From contig CAUJNA010001616.1 in assembly GCA_963377175.1 (NCBI GenBank), positions 1 to 64,000 on the forward strand: a stretch of 64,000 nucleotides of DNA, written 5' to 3'. This document shows, piece by piece, positions 19,445-30,310 of this stretch. Position 1 is the first letter of the stretch. The number at the start of each line of letters is the position of its first letter. The position numbers and the translations under genes were made by a program. Source of the stretch: Effrenium voratum (taxonomy: Eukaryota > Sar > Dinophyceae > Suessiales > Symbiodiniaceae). Below the pieces are notes generated by a model, which worked only from the letters and a program-made list of their open reading frames with translations, had not been told where the DNA came from and did not search any database.

Positions 19445-19965
19445 GTTCCGGAAGCCGGCAGCTGAAGTATACGCGCTGGCCTATCTGCAACCCAGCAATG
19501 CAATCCTGTTGCCGGAGGATTGACGGAGACGCAACCCAAGGCTCACATGCAGCAAATGAGGCCAAGAGAATTCCACCCACTGCTCTGAGTTACCGTTGCG
19601 CTTAGAAAGCACTTATCATGCTTTTCGAGCCACAAAGCTCCGCAACAGAAACGCACTTACAAGGCCAGAAACAGCACTTTAAGCCCGGGCAACTTAAACT
19701 TCCGAGACGCACAGAATGCGACTAGGACCCGTTTTGCCTGCATATTGAAGCAAGCTGAAAACCCTTGCAGAAGTGCAAGCAGAAGGGCTGTGGCCGCACC
19801 GCGCAAAACCACCAAATTTTCGCAGAATCCACATTTGCTGAATGATAACCTCTGAAGATGCGCTGTGAGCGGTTTTAGATTTCACAAATAACAGAGAGAG
19901 GGCTCGCAGCCGCGCAGGTCCGCTCTCAGGACGCAGCTGAGTATGTGCGCCTGAACGTGCGCTGA
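19445..19965. other. Non-coding gap between ATPase and HNH gene
   Basis: About 500 bp without a credible gene. It holds one CAATCCTG-type hairpin (GCAATCCTGTTGCCGGAGGATTG, about 19,499-19,522) and AT-richer sequence (AAACACTTATC, CCAAATTTTCGC). GC content drops against the flanking genes, suggesting inserted or unconstrained DNA at the point where the HNH-helicase gene is truncated. Confidence 0.5.
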
Positions 19966-21756
19966 GTATGTCCGCTCTCAGGGCACAGGATGGGCAGGGG
20001 GAAGGGGGCGTTGGCCAGCCCGTTGCGCCTGCAGCGCACCACGTCCACGCCGACGTACAGCGCGTCCTTGTGGCGGGACGCTGCGCACGCCTGCGCCTCA
20101 AAAACCAGAGGGGGCAGCTTGGGGCTCCGGGCGTACTCCATGACGCCGGGGGCCACGCGGCTCTCCAGGCTGGTGGGCTGCGCGCTCTCCCTCAGCGTCT
20201 TCTCGCTGTGGCAGTCGCCGCACAGCGCCTGCAGGTCTGCACGCTGCCCGCAAAGGCCTGCCTCACCGGCACCACGTGGTCCAGCTCGCAGGTGCCGGCC
20301 GTCAGCCCGCAGCCGCACAGCGCGCACTTGCCGTCCTGCGCGGCCAGGGTCTTCTGCCTCTCCGCCGCGCCGGGCACTTCCCGTTTCGCCTTCAGCAGCT
20401 TCAGGAAGATCTCGTGCGCCAAGCCGGCCAGGCGCTGGCCCCTGTACTCCTGCCCCAGCGCCTCGCACCACCTCCGCAGCTCGTGCTCCTCCGGCAGCTC
20501 TCGGATCCTCGTGCCCCGCCTCAGCCTCAGCCCGCAGTACTGCGCCGGGCTGCTGATGGCCACCTTGGGGCTCTCGCCGGCGGCCATGAGCTGGCGCCGC
20601 GCCTCCCGCAGGTCCTCGCACCAGAACAGCCCCGGCTGCGCGTCCGCGGCGTCAAAGCGCCTCCACTCTTGGATGGGCGGCAGGGTCTGCCTCGCCTCGC
20701 CCCGGTAGAGCACGCGCGCCGCCTGCCTCTCCAGCACCCGCTTCACGGCCCTGTACATGTAGCAGTGCCCGTCGAAGGCCAAGAAGCACACGGTGCGGTG
20801 CTCCTTCAGCGCCGGGTCGTAGCTGTCCACCAGGTCGCCCTGCGAGCTCAGCACGCGCATCGGCGGCGTTGCGCCACACGCAGAACTCTCGCACCTCCTC
20901 GGCGGAGATGCCGAGGCGCCTCCAGTCGTGGCGCAGCATGGCGTCGAAGTCCGCGCACACCTCCTCCACGCTCAGCTGCAGCAGCTCGGCCAGCTGCCGG
21001 GGCACGCAGAGCGGCTTGTCCTCGAAGGCGCTCGGCAGCACGTCCTCCTCGCAGGGCAGCTGGAAGCTCACGCTCCTCAGGCCCCTCATGCGCTGGCGCA
21101 GGAGCGTCTCCACCTCGGTCCTGGAGTTCCTGTAGTGCGTGCTCTGGGTGCTGACCACCCAGTGCCCCTCAGGGTCGAGGAAGTAGGTCTCGTCCGAGAG
21201 CTGCAGGATGGGGCCGCCCGGGTCCAGCGAGGCCTCCACTTGTTGCCTGACCCGCTGCGCCACCTGCTCCTCCGTGAGGTGTGCCGGGTGCCTCGTCATG
21301 GCGCCCAGCTCGTTCACCGGCAGCCAGTCCCTGCGCTCGTAGCCCGCGCTGGCGTTCCGCCCGCTGCGCCGCCTGCCCCGGATGATCACCGGCACGTGGA
21401 CCAGGTACTCGTAGCGCGGAAGAAGCCCTTGCCCAGCTTGGTCAGCCGGTGCTCTCCGCCCTGCAGGGAGCGCACGAGCTTCTTCTGCCCGTTGCGCAGC
21501 AGGATGTAGTCGTTGGGCCCCTCGCGGATGAGGGGCTGGTTGTAGTCGAAGTCCCTGCTGGGAGGCCGCAGGCCCAGGTGGGAGTAGTAGTGCTGGCCCG
21601 CCCGGGTCAGCTGCCCGTCCGCGCGCGAGAGCAGCGCGTAGGCCCCGGGCCGCGCCGCAGGTTCAGCACGACGGCACCATCCGCCCCCGTGCGAGCCCGG
21701 GCGCCGCCGTCCGCGGCCTCCGTGATCTGCTGTCGTTGTCTCGCCCAACTTGCCAT
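19966..21756 (-). pseudogene. HNH endonuclease-helicase protein, copy A (N-terminal and HNH parts only)
   Basis: Start ATG 21,756 (MASWARQRQQITEAADGG). The order is: a unique N-terminal domain (DFDYNQPLIREGPNDYILLR, ETYFLDPEGHWVV, FCVWRN); then in another frame RVLSSQGDLVDSYDP and TVCFLAFDGHCYMYRAVKR; an HNH-type zinc nuclease KCALCGCGLTAGTCELDHVV with LCGDCH near 20,220-20,340; then DVVRCRRNGLANAPFPLPIL, where the match to copy B ends (about 19,970). Frameshifts lie near 21,640, 21,415, 20,860 and 20,241. Copy B shows that a SF1 helicase should follow. The intact protein would join a nuclease to a PIF1/RecD-like helicase, perhaps for replication or recombination. The site homologous to the transposon target lies at 21,512-21,515. 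Confidence 0.68.
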
Positions 21757-21807
21757 TCTTTTTTTACGGGCCCAGTTTTTTTGGCCCGGCCGCGCATTCT
21801 CGGCCAT

Positions 21808-22005
21808 ACCTGCCCGTAAAGGCCGGGGAGAATAGCTTTTCGCACGGTTTTGCGCTACTTGTGTGCGTCGTCGTGCAGCTTCCGGGGTGCGTTCAAACGG
21901 GTTATGCCCTCAGCGTTTTCGCGGCGGGCGGGCTGGTGCCTGTAGGGTTTAAACACAGCTGGCTTTCAACAAGTCACTATTTGCTCGAGAAGCATAAGCT
22001 CTGCG
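21808..22005. promoter_or_regulatory. Divergent intergenic region with CACGGTTTTGCGCT signal
   Basis: Contains AGAATAGCTTTTCGCACGG TTTTGCGCT (21,833-21,856), the linker and half-stem of the hairpin arrays at 10.4 and 36.1 kb. Next is a block from GTGTGCGTCGTCGTGC to GTAGGGTTTAAACACAGCTG that is repeated at 60,216-60,350 before the second copy of the P-loop gene. The shared upstream sequence in two copies suggests promoter or leader function. Confidence 0.5.
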
Positions 22006-22088
22006 ATGGCGACTCGATCCGAGTGCGAGCGCGAGGCGCGGAGGCACAGCGAACCTGGTGCTGTCTACCGTCCTTCCGCACTCCGTGA

Positions 22089-23093
22089 GAATGGGGACTC
22101 GCGTGCTCGAGACCCTGGACGACATGCGGGAGATACTGTCCTACGACAGCATCGGCCGGCCAGGAGCCCGTGGGTGAAGACTACCCGGCGACGAATTTGG
22201 AGCATCGCCTGGTGGAGTGGTTGGATCGCCGCGAAGCCGCCCCGGACACTCCGCCCGTGAAGCCTCAGTCTCCGCGCCAGCCCATTTACCTGAACTTGAA
22301 GAGGAAGGCGAGCGAGCCGGAGCCGGAGAAGCCGGAGCCGGAGGTAACCACTTTCTTGCTGCCAAGGGCCGCCGAGCCGCGAGAGGAGGATTTCATGAGG
22401 AACAAGGCCGCTCCCGTCTTCCACAGCAGCAACCACGTTCTGGTTCCCTGCGAGTTCCGCCACACAGGCCCGGGTGTGTCCGAAGCAGAACTGCTGGAGT
22501 GCCTTTACAGGGTGGGGGACGACAAGTACCAGGGCAAAGGTTGCGCTTGGATGGCGTGGCGCCTCGTGGGCCAAGCTCAGCCTCCTGACGTCGGCCACCA
22601 CGTCATGCTTCGACCCGAAAGAGGGGCAAACTTGTGGGTCTTCTTCCACAAGCCCACCATGAAGCTGCTGCCCCATCCTCCGGCGTCCACCCACCTCTAC
22701 AAGCTTGGCAAGGGGAAGCTTCACGATGTCGTGAAGCTGATGGCCAATTGCTTGGAGCAGAAGGGGACCATGCGGGCCATGAGTCGGGGCGACTACGACG
22801 GCCTTGTTGCAGCAAACGAACCTCCGGCGCCAGAGTTCTCTCCACGACGGGTTTTGAAGAACTACGGCGATATGACGACGTCCGAGTTCCAGAGCCATCT
22901 CATCAAGCTCGACACGACCTTCCGAGGCGACAAGGCCTTGAACACCGGCAAGCGCCCGCCGAACACTGAGGACGAGTTCGTGCACTTGCAGAGCAGGGCC
23001 CTCTTGCAGCTCCGCAAGCAACTCCAGGACGACCAGTTGCAAACGGAGAGCCTGGTGTCGCGCCATCGCCAACTTCTGATGACCGACTTCGTC
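22089..23093 (+). pseudogene. Rep-like P-loop/SF3 protein, copy A (N-terminal part, truncated)
   Basis: Homologue of 60,467-62,063. The start ATG at 22,089 (MGTRVLETLDDMREILSYD) is conserved in both copies. A 41-base deletion near 22,150 shifts the frame, after which a long frame (22,170-23,117) carries RREAAPDTPPVKPQSPRQPI, CEFRHTGPGVSEAELLECLY and MKLLPHPPASTHLYKLGKGK. It matches the other copy until TDFVI, just before the P-loop region, where at 23,093 the text jumps into the major capsid protein (STFSP). The ATPase domain is therefore absent. The 280-residue N-terminal domain has no family I recognise. Confidence 0.6.
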
Positions 23094-24228
23094 ATCAGTA
23101 CTTTCCCAGCTCCCTGAGCACCTTCTCCCCCGCCACAGCGCGAGTCTGCCGCATCCCGCTGACTAGCGGCACGTCCTTTATCGATCCTGAGACGATCAAA
23201 ATCGCCTTCAGAGTCAGAAACACTGACGCCACCAACCCGCTGGCGCCGGCCACTCCGAACCCCGCCTGCTTCATCCAGCGCGTCCAGGTCTTCGCCAACG
23301 GTCAGCGCTGCGACGACATCAACTACTACGGCCGCACCGTGGCCGTGCATGACCTGCTGAAGGGCCGAGATCAACGACCCCCGCATCGCCCGCGGTGCAC
23401 CAAAACGGGTACGCGGACGTGCTGATGCGCCCCGCCATGGTGGGCATCCTGCGCTGCGGCAAGATGCTGCCGCCTCAGCTGAACCTGGTGCTCGAGATCG
23501 AGTTCGCGGACGCCACGACTGCGCTGTGGTCCGAGAACGCCGGGGCGCACCCGGCGGGAGCCACGCTGAGCACCGACTTCGAAATCCAGAACGTCCGAGT
23601 CCTGGCCTCCCAGGTCGTCTTGGACTCGGCGCTGGTCGAGTCCTTCAACCGGGTGCTCCTCTCAGGAAGGTCCCTCGTGTTCAGCTACCCCACGGTGCAC
23701 ACGCAGCAGTCCACGATTCCGCCGGGCGTGGTGGAGCACAACGTCACCGTGGCGCGCGCCTTCACGAAACTGATGGGCGCGTTTGTGACTTTTTGGGACA
23801 ACGACGCGGGCTCCAAAATCCACTTGCTGGCCAACGCGGGGCAGGACGTGGCCCGCATCGGCGCGGCCAGGCAGGAGGACAGCCTCCTGGAGTCTCAGAT
23901 GCAGCTGGGCAGCCTGCAGTACCCTCACAACCCCATGAAAGGAGCCTCGGAGCACTTCCACTTCCTCTCGATCCTTGCGGGTACTTACGACGACACGGTG
24001 CGCAACATCGACATCGGCCGTGTGGGCTACCTGCGCCACAGCTTCATTGCCGGCTTTCCCACCGAGCGCGTGCCCAAGATGCCACTGAGTGGTGTCAGCA
24101 CCCGCTCGGGCGACCTGGCTCGATTCACTTTCAAGGCGCTCGACGGCACGATGACGGACGTGTTCATCCACCTGATAGCCTATCAGCTGGTGACGCTCTC
24201 CGGCACGGGCGTCTCTGTGCTCGACTAA
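23094..24228 (+). pseudogene. Major capsid protein (double jelly-roll, PLV type), copy A
   Basis: The sequence enters the capsid protein at codons equal to residues ~38 onward of copy B (LSTFSPATARVCRIPLTSG) and reads SGTSFIDPETIKIAFRVRNT, RVQVFANGQRCDDINYYGRT, then after a small deletion/frameshift near 23,370 the long frame 23,395-24,228 (DVLMRPAMVGILRCGKMLPP ... ALDGTMTDVFIHLIAYQLVT) to the natural TAA. The N-terminal R-DV-YFP pattern of PLV capsid proteins is seen in copy B. About 400 aa are legible, fitting the shorter PLV capsids. The 3' half, missing in copy B, is intact here. The fibre gene follows 185 bp downstream. MCP assignment rests on pattern and context; a structure prediction would test it. 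Confidence 0.72.
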
Positions 24229-24276
24229 CTCGCGGCAGAGACGGGGTCTGCCACGAGTGACACCGGACCTGTGGTG

Positions 24277-24402
24277 AGTGAAGGAATTCGGACTGAATGG
24301 TACTCAACTGCGCTCGCGGCAGGAATCGGGCCCGGCGCGGAGTAAGAAGCGGTAAGCTCTTCGCCGACACCTTAGCCACTGGACTAAGGCGTCGGCGAAA
24401 AC
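24277..24402. promoter_or_regulatory. Conserved hairpin between capsid and fibre genes
   Basis: On the minus strand CGCCGACGCCTTAG-tccagtgg-CTAAGGTGTCGGCG gives a 14-bp stem with one G-T pair, identical in loop to the 15,170 element and preceded there, as here, by the CTTCTTACTCCGC / GATTCCTGCCGCGAGCGCAG block. It ends 12 bp before the fibre ATG. The outer stem is longer than in copy A, so base pairing has been kept while sequence changed. Confidence 0.55.
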
Positions 24403-24413
24403 ATATGTAAAGC

Positions 24414-27400
24414 ATGTTTGAAGGACCTGTCACCGGGAACATCCCGGAGGTCCTGGACAACGGAGAGGTAACTGACGGCACGCACGTCACTGCAGGGCAG
24501 CTGTCTGACGCCCTACGCGCAAGTAACAGACCTGGCCGTGAACACGGCAGCCTCCGGCAACAACGCAGCCGCCATCCAGTCGCTGGACGAGCGGGTCACC
24601 GCAGAGCTGGCCTCAAAGCTGGAAAGCAGCGCACTGGCGCCGGCAATCGCACCCCTCGCCACGGCAGCGGCCCTGGCCACCACGGACGGACAGGTGGCTG
24701 CGCACGGGAGCAGCGTCGCAGCGCTGCAGAGCTCGCTGACCACGGGCCAGACCAGTCGGCCTTCGACGTGCTGGAGGGCGTGGTGGCCACGAAGAGCACC
24801 CCCGACTCAGTGGACCTGAAGCTGTCCAATTATAGCACCGCGGCGGCCATGAACGGCTCCATCGCCTCGGCCAACAACGCCACGCTGGCCACGGTGGCCG
24901 CCAACTACGGCCTCAAGACGGTGGTGGACCAGCACTCCCTTGACATAGCGGCAAGGATCACTCCGCTGGAGGTGGACACCAAGGTGGCCAACGCTCTCCT
25001 GGGCGTCGTATCCGCCGCGGCGCTGGCCTCCGAGCTCGCAAGCAGAGACGCCACCATCTCGGGGCTGCAGGCCTCCAAGGCAGACGCCAGTGCCCTGACT
25101 GCGTACGCCCTGCTCTCGGTTTGTGGACTCGAAGATCTCGGCCGCTCTCCTGGACGCCGTCACCACGGCAGCCCTCGACGCAGCCCTCTCGGGCAAGGCG
25201 GACGCCAGCGCACTGGCCGCCTTGCTCTCCACGGTGGACGGCTTGGACACGCCGCTGGACGTAGATACGAAGATTGTAAATGCCTTGCTTGGTCTCGCCA
25301 CCGAGGCCTTCGTCGCGAGCCGGGACACCGGCATCTCGGCGCTCCAGGCCTCCAAGGCCGACACGGCGCTGCTGGCCTCATACGCCACGAACGCCGCGCT
25401 CTCCGCCAGCGAGACCACGCTCCAGAGCGCCCTCGACGCAATCCTCGCGGAGCTCGCCGCCCTGCAGCTTTCCGGCAGCGGCGGAATTGTTAACACGCCG
25501 GCCTGGGCGGGCTTCACGACTTGGGATCTTGTTCGCGGAAGCAACGCCGTTCGCAACCTGCATTTCGTGGCTCCTCTCTCTGCTGCGCTGGCCAACGGCG
25601 ACGACACGCTGAGCATCACAGCCGACTGCTACTCCACGGCGGGCACTGACGCTGCTATAACAGCAGCCTTGCTGACCTACTACACCTCGGCGCAAGTGGA
25701 CACTCTGTTGGCTGACTACAGAACCGGAACGGCGCAGGACGCCGAGACGACCAGCGCCATCGCGGCGGCTCTGCTGGCCTACTACACCTCGGCGCAAGTG
25801 GACGCGCTGTTCTCAGACTACCGCACGGCAAGCGCGCAGGACACGCAGACGCAGGCGGCCATCACGGGCGCGCTGCTGGCCTACCGGACGGGCCCGGACC
25901 AGGACGTGTTCGCAACCAACCAAATCACCTCGGCGCTGGTGGCGTACCGTTCAGCCGCCGACCAGGACACGGCGACGGCCTCGAGCATCGCCGCAGGGCT
26001 GCTCAGCTACTACACCATCGCGCAGGTGGACGGCCTCCTTGCCGGCAAGCTCCGAGTCACGGAGGCGGCCTCGGCCCTGCAAATAGCCGTGCGCTTTGCG
26101 GATGACGGAGGGGCCGACAAGGTGGTGGCCGCCATAGGAGAGCAGATCCTGGGCCCCACGGACGTCTCACTGTCAAACTGGACGGTTCGCCCCAGCAGCG
26201 GCTGCAGCGTGGTCCTGGCCACGCACACCGCAGTGAGCGTGGACGGCTACACCCTGACCCTGGCGGCGAACCCCTGGAACATCGTGCGCACCTACAACTT
26301 GACCCCCGGCCGAGAGCTCCTCTTCGCCTGCCGCTACCGGCTCGGCACGGCCTCCAACTTCGTGGTGTACATGTCCGAGGCCGACAACGTCTACGACCCC
26401 CTGTACGGCAGCTTCGTGGGCGACCAGGGCACCTGGAGCACGGCCAAGATGTACTTCACCGTGCCGCCGAACGGAGGTGCGAAGCTGCACTTCCCAACCA
26501 GACGGCTGGAACGGTGGACGGCTACGGCCTCCAGATCCTGGACGCAACCCTGGAGGCCGGCAACACGGTGGAGGAGGAGGCGGCCTCGGCCCTGCTGCTG
26601 AAGCACGAGTTCCTCGACGGAGGGGCCGACGACGTCACGCTGGCCACCCTGGGCGAGGTGCTGCTGGAGCCCACGCTCACCACGCTAGGCAATTTTCTGG
26701 TGCGCTCCAACAGCCAGAGCTCCGTGGCCTCGGCCAGCTTCACGGTGGGAGGGCTACGCCATGAGCGCCTTCGCCTGGAACATCGTGCACACCTACACGC
26801 TGACGCCGGGGAGACGCTACTCCTTCGGCTGCCGGTACCGGCTGGGCACGGCCTCCAACTTGGTGATGTACGTCAGCGCGGCCGACAACGACTACGTGGG
26901 CGTCACCGGCACCTTCTTCGGCACGGCCGCGCAGGGCGTCTGGAGCACGGCGCGCCTGGACTTCTCGGCGCCGCCGGGCGGAGTCGCAAAGCTGCACTTC
27001 GGAGCCTTCGGCGGGTCGATCCCCGGGTTGGTGCAGCAGTCGGCGGGCACGCTGGACCTGTACAGCATGCAGATCAGGGCCGGAGACCGACCTGCTGGCC
27101 GACTCGCTGGCCCTCACGGGCTCGGCCATGCTGGACGGGCTCACCGCGCAGGGCAACGTGGGCTGCGACCAGCTGCTGCACGGACGTGTTCACGACTGGC
27201 GTGGACGCCTCGGGCGCCATTTCCTGCGCAGCGCTCACAGCAACCGGCACCGTCGCCGGAGCCACGCTGTCGTCCACCGGCGCCGTGTCAGGCAGCTCGC
27301 TGAGCGTCACCGGGGCGGCCAGCGTGGGCCTGCTGAGCTCGGCCACCGGAATCACGGGCAGCACGTTGACCATCAACAACACGGCCAACGCCGGGAACTT

Positions 27401-28258
27401 CACCACGGTGGGCGACGTGTCCACGGGGACATTGACGGCCTCAGGCGCAGCAACGCTCACGGGCGCCGCGCCAGTCAGCGGGGCGGCCTCCACAGGTCCG
27501 CTGGACTGCGAGAGCCTGGACTGCACCTTCACGGCCACGAGCGGTGGAGTGTCGACGGGCAGCGTGGTCTGCGGCGACGTGACGAGCTCGGGCACGGTCT
27601 CCGCGCCGCAGCTCTTCGCGTCCAACACGCTCACCGTGACCAACACCTCCGACTTCTCGGACGATCTCTTCTTGACGAAGAACTGGGCGGGCTGGAGCAA
27701 GCTGCAGATTTCCAACGCGGCCTCCGACAGCGGACCGGAGCTGCGGCTGCTGGGCAACCAGAGCGCGCGGGTCTTCCTGGAACGGGACGGCGGGGCGCAC
27801 CAGTGCGAGCTGATCATGATCAACGACGAGGCGCTGGTGCAGACGAAGAGCCTCTCGACGCAGCTGTCCTTGACCACGAACCAGAGGCCGGCTGCCTCGT
27901 GATCGCCGGCAACACGGGTAACGTGGTCTGCGACACCAGCTTCACCAACTTGTCGGACAGCCGGGTCAAGACGGAGATGGTCGAGGCCGACCTGGTGGAG
28001 CTCAAGCAGCTCTTCGACTCCGTGGAGGCTAAGCAGTACAAGCGCCCGGACATGAACGGGGACCTGAGGCTGGGCTTCGCCTCGGACGACTTCTCAGGAA
28101 CAAAGTGGAAGAACCTGACGGGAACCGCTCGGTGGAGCGACGGCGCGGAGATGGTCACGCTCGACTACTCTCACCTCACCAGCGTGCTGTGGGGAGTGTG
28201 CAAGGGCCTCCAGACTCGCATTGCGGCGCTGGAAAAGGGGAAGAAATCCAAGACGTGA
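24414..28258 (+). pseudogene. Viral fibre protein with S74 chaperone domain (copy B, full length, frameshifted)
   Basis: Begins MFEGPVTGNIPEVLDNGEVT at ATG 24,414 and ends GKKSKT at TGA 28,256-28,258. It contains all parts of copy A plus the missing N-terminus: head region; trimeric coiled-coil-like repeats (LASRDATISGLQASKADASA); ALLAYYTSAQVDALF-type repeats (25,660-26,040); two beta-sandwich modules (about 26,150-26,560 and 26,620-27,080); a GTVAGATLSSTGAVSGSSLS beta-helix-like region; and the S74 domain with SDSRVK at 27,953-27,970. At least seven frameshifts separate the segments (for example near 24,510, 24,750, 25,118, 26,490, 26,755, 27,150, 27,890). An intact gene would encode about 1,270 aa. 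The C-terminal tail differs from copy A (GKKSKT versus RGPKNK). Confidence 0.82.
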
Positions 28259-28440
28259 TGGAAGCTCTCAGGAACACGACTTCCTAGTCTCGATCGGCCA
28301 GGATTGTCACTGAGGGTGAGGATACAGCTGATAACTTTTCTTGAGGATCCCTCTATAGTCGTTTACAGCAGCTAGACTTCGGTCTAGCCAGAAACAGCTA
28401 GCTTCGGTCTGCCCAAGATCCGTCAGTTTACGGTCGTGAT
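28246..28440. repeat. Inverted repeat, left arm (partner 33,900-34,059)
   Basis: The arm starts inside the last codons of fibre copy B (ATCCAAGACGTGATGGAAGC) and runs through CTGAGGGTGAGGATACA, CAGCAGCTAGACTTCGGTCT and AGAAACAGCTAGCTTCGGTC. The complement of this text lies at 33,900-34,059 in the same order, with a short insertion difference near 28,330. No target duplication is visible. It could be the terminal repeat of a 5.8-kb element or an inverted duplication whose break lies in the fibre gene. Confidence 0.7.
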
Positions 28441-28639
28441 CCTGAATGGAGTAGGTACTTTCTGTCAGTTCGGCGAGCGCGTCAACCTCAGCTCAACTTC
28501 CGACCCGCCATGCCATGATTGTTTTCCGGGCAATTCAGGGTGGTAGGACCTCACGAGTTGAGCACGCATGCTGACTCGCTCGCCACTCTGAACTCTGCAC
28601 CTCTGAGCAACACAGATGAAAAAAGGCGTGCTTGAACTC

Positions 28640-29271
28640 TCAGACCCGCTCCGCGAGCACAGTCGTAGCTGCCTGCGCGATCTCGTCGCACAGAACTGCC
28701 GGAATGCTGTAGAGCAGTTCGCGGGATTGCCCGCAGACACGCTCGTAGTGATTTCCCAGGAGCCGTGGCCCCCCGCTGCTCTACGATGCCTTCCGTCTAC
28801 CCACGCATCGCAACGATTCCCAGGCTTACAAAGCTTGCGAGAGGGCCTCCATAGCATATTGGTCCACAGACGCGTCTGCTTGCGATAGGGAGTACCATAC
28901 TGACAGTATGTGACGTCCAACCAGGGCAGATGTTCCATGAATGAACGGGTCTTTAGGAGACCAGTAGCAGGGTTCTCGATCGCCCACATGACTGGCTATG
29001 ATTTCGATGGTTCGAAGGACAAGCGCATCGCCTTCGAGAAGTCGGCGAGGTCTCGTAGTCAGTGCTCTAGAATACTCGGTGCAAACGGGCGATGCCCAGA
29101 TGAATTGAAACCGGGCGAAAAGGTAGCGCGAAAATCCCACAGAAAAATGTCGCAGCGAATGTCGGGTTGGAACTTCGATTCAAGGTCTAAGGAAGTCACC
29201 TCCCACCCGGCTGCTCGGAAAGCGCGACCGATCGAAGCTGTCCCGCTGAACAATTCCAACACCCTCGGCAT
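28640..29271 (-). pseudogene. C5-cytosine methyltransferase-like protein (diverged copy 2)
   Basis: Same family as 1,075-1,734. ATG at 29,271 opens MPRVLELFSGTASIGRAFRA; SPVCTEYSRALTTRPRR and MWAIENPATGLLKTRSFME follow in different frames; the end QSRELLYSIPAVLCDEIAQA with stop at 28,640 aligns with copy 1. Frameshifts lie near 29,075 and 28,985. It is clearly more diverged, with lower GC than copies 1 and 3, so it comes from an older or different virus. No SSB-like partner is visible next to it. Confidence 0.72.
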
Positions 29272-29329
29272 CGCTTTCCCTAAAGAGTTGTGCTACGACC
29301 CTCGCCAGCGCAACGCGAAGAGCAGGTGA

Positions 29330-29445
29330 TGCTGTGGGTGATGCTGCAGGGATGCTTGCGCTGATGCTTGCGGTGATGCTTGCGGTGATGCTTGCGGTGA
29401 TGCTTGCGGTGATGCTTGCGGTCGACTATCGCGACCTGCTAGCGG
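29330..29445. repeat. 12-bp tandem repeat GGTGATGCTTGC
   Basis: Six to seven copies of GGTGATGCTTGC with slightly changed edges. It is immediately 5' of the methyltransferase start on its strand. No coding meaning is evident. Confidence 0.85.
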
Positions 29446-30305
29446 TGATGCCGCCGGCCAGAACAGGGCACCTGACGGTTTTTTCGGCGTGAATTTTTTA
29501 GCATGGTAAATCGCGGCTTATTTTTTCAACACTATTTGTGGCGGCTGTGATGCTAGTGGTGATGCTGGAGTGAATGGCAACGCTAGGGGCATTCATGCGC
29601 TTGTTTTTTTTTCATGTAAAACCTTGGAGGCTCATGGAAAAGCTCGATTTTTGATTGAACTATGTTTGCGGGATTTATGTTCACACGAAAAAAGGCAGAC
29701 TGTGGGTATGCTTGGTGTCATTGCTGAATGTGCCACCAGTGTGCTCAAGCGGTGAGTTGGTTGGCGAACGAACGGCTTCTACAACCACTGCATAAATCGT
29801 TGGGCATCGCAACAGCGAGTCGGGGGACAACTCTCATGCGTTTCATTGACACATGCTTGCATATGAGACGCTGTCGCAAGCGCAGAGCACGCTGAGGCTG
29901 ACCCTGCCTGATGGAGGGGACGAATGAGGAGAAGGGTTTGCGTTTTGAGATAATTACTGTACGCAAGCTACTTTCTTGATAGGACTGGAACTGGAACTGG
30001 AACTGGCCTGATTGGGATGATCGACCGCATGAATGGTCGGGAGGATGGGAGGATGGACCAATGGAGGTCATTTTGTTTTTGCTTTCGTGTGTTTGATTGC
30101 CATGATTGCGAGGCTTCCGCAGATCCCACCTCGAAGAAGAAATCCAGGACCGATCAGTTGCTTGTTCGATTGCATTTTTCAGAAAGCTTGAGGTTGGAGA
30201 TCCAGTTGACCCAGGTATCGACCTCCGGCGTTTAACAAGCGCAAGATGGCCCATTTGGAGAAGGCGTTGTCAGTCAAGTTGTCACGCCTCTTGCGCGTGC
30301 TTGAT
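29446..30305. other. No gene recognised
   Basis: AT-richer sequence with only short frames in both strands, none with a recognisable motif or a good start context. A GGAACTGGAACTGGAACTGG tract lies at 29,985-30,006. It probably is intron or spacer of the coiled-coil gene that follows. Confidence 0.4.
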
Positions 30306-30310
30306 TTGAA

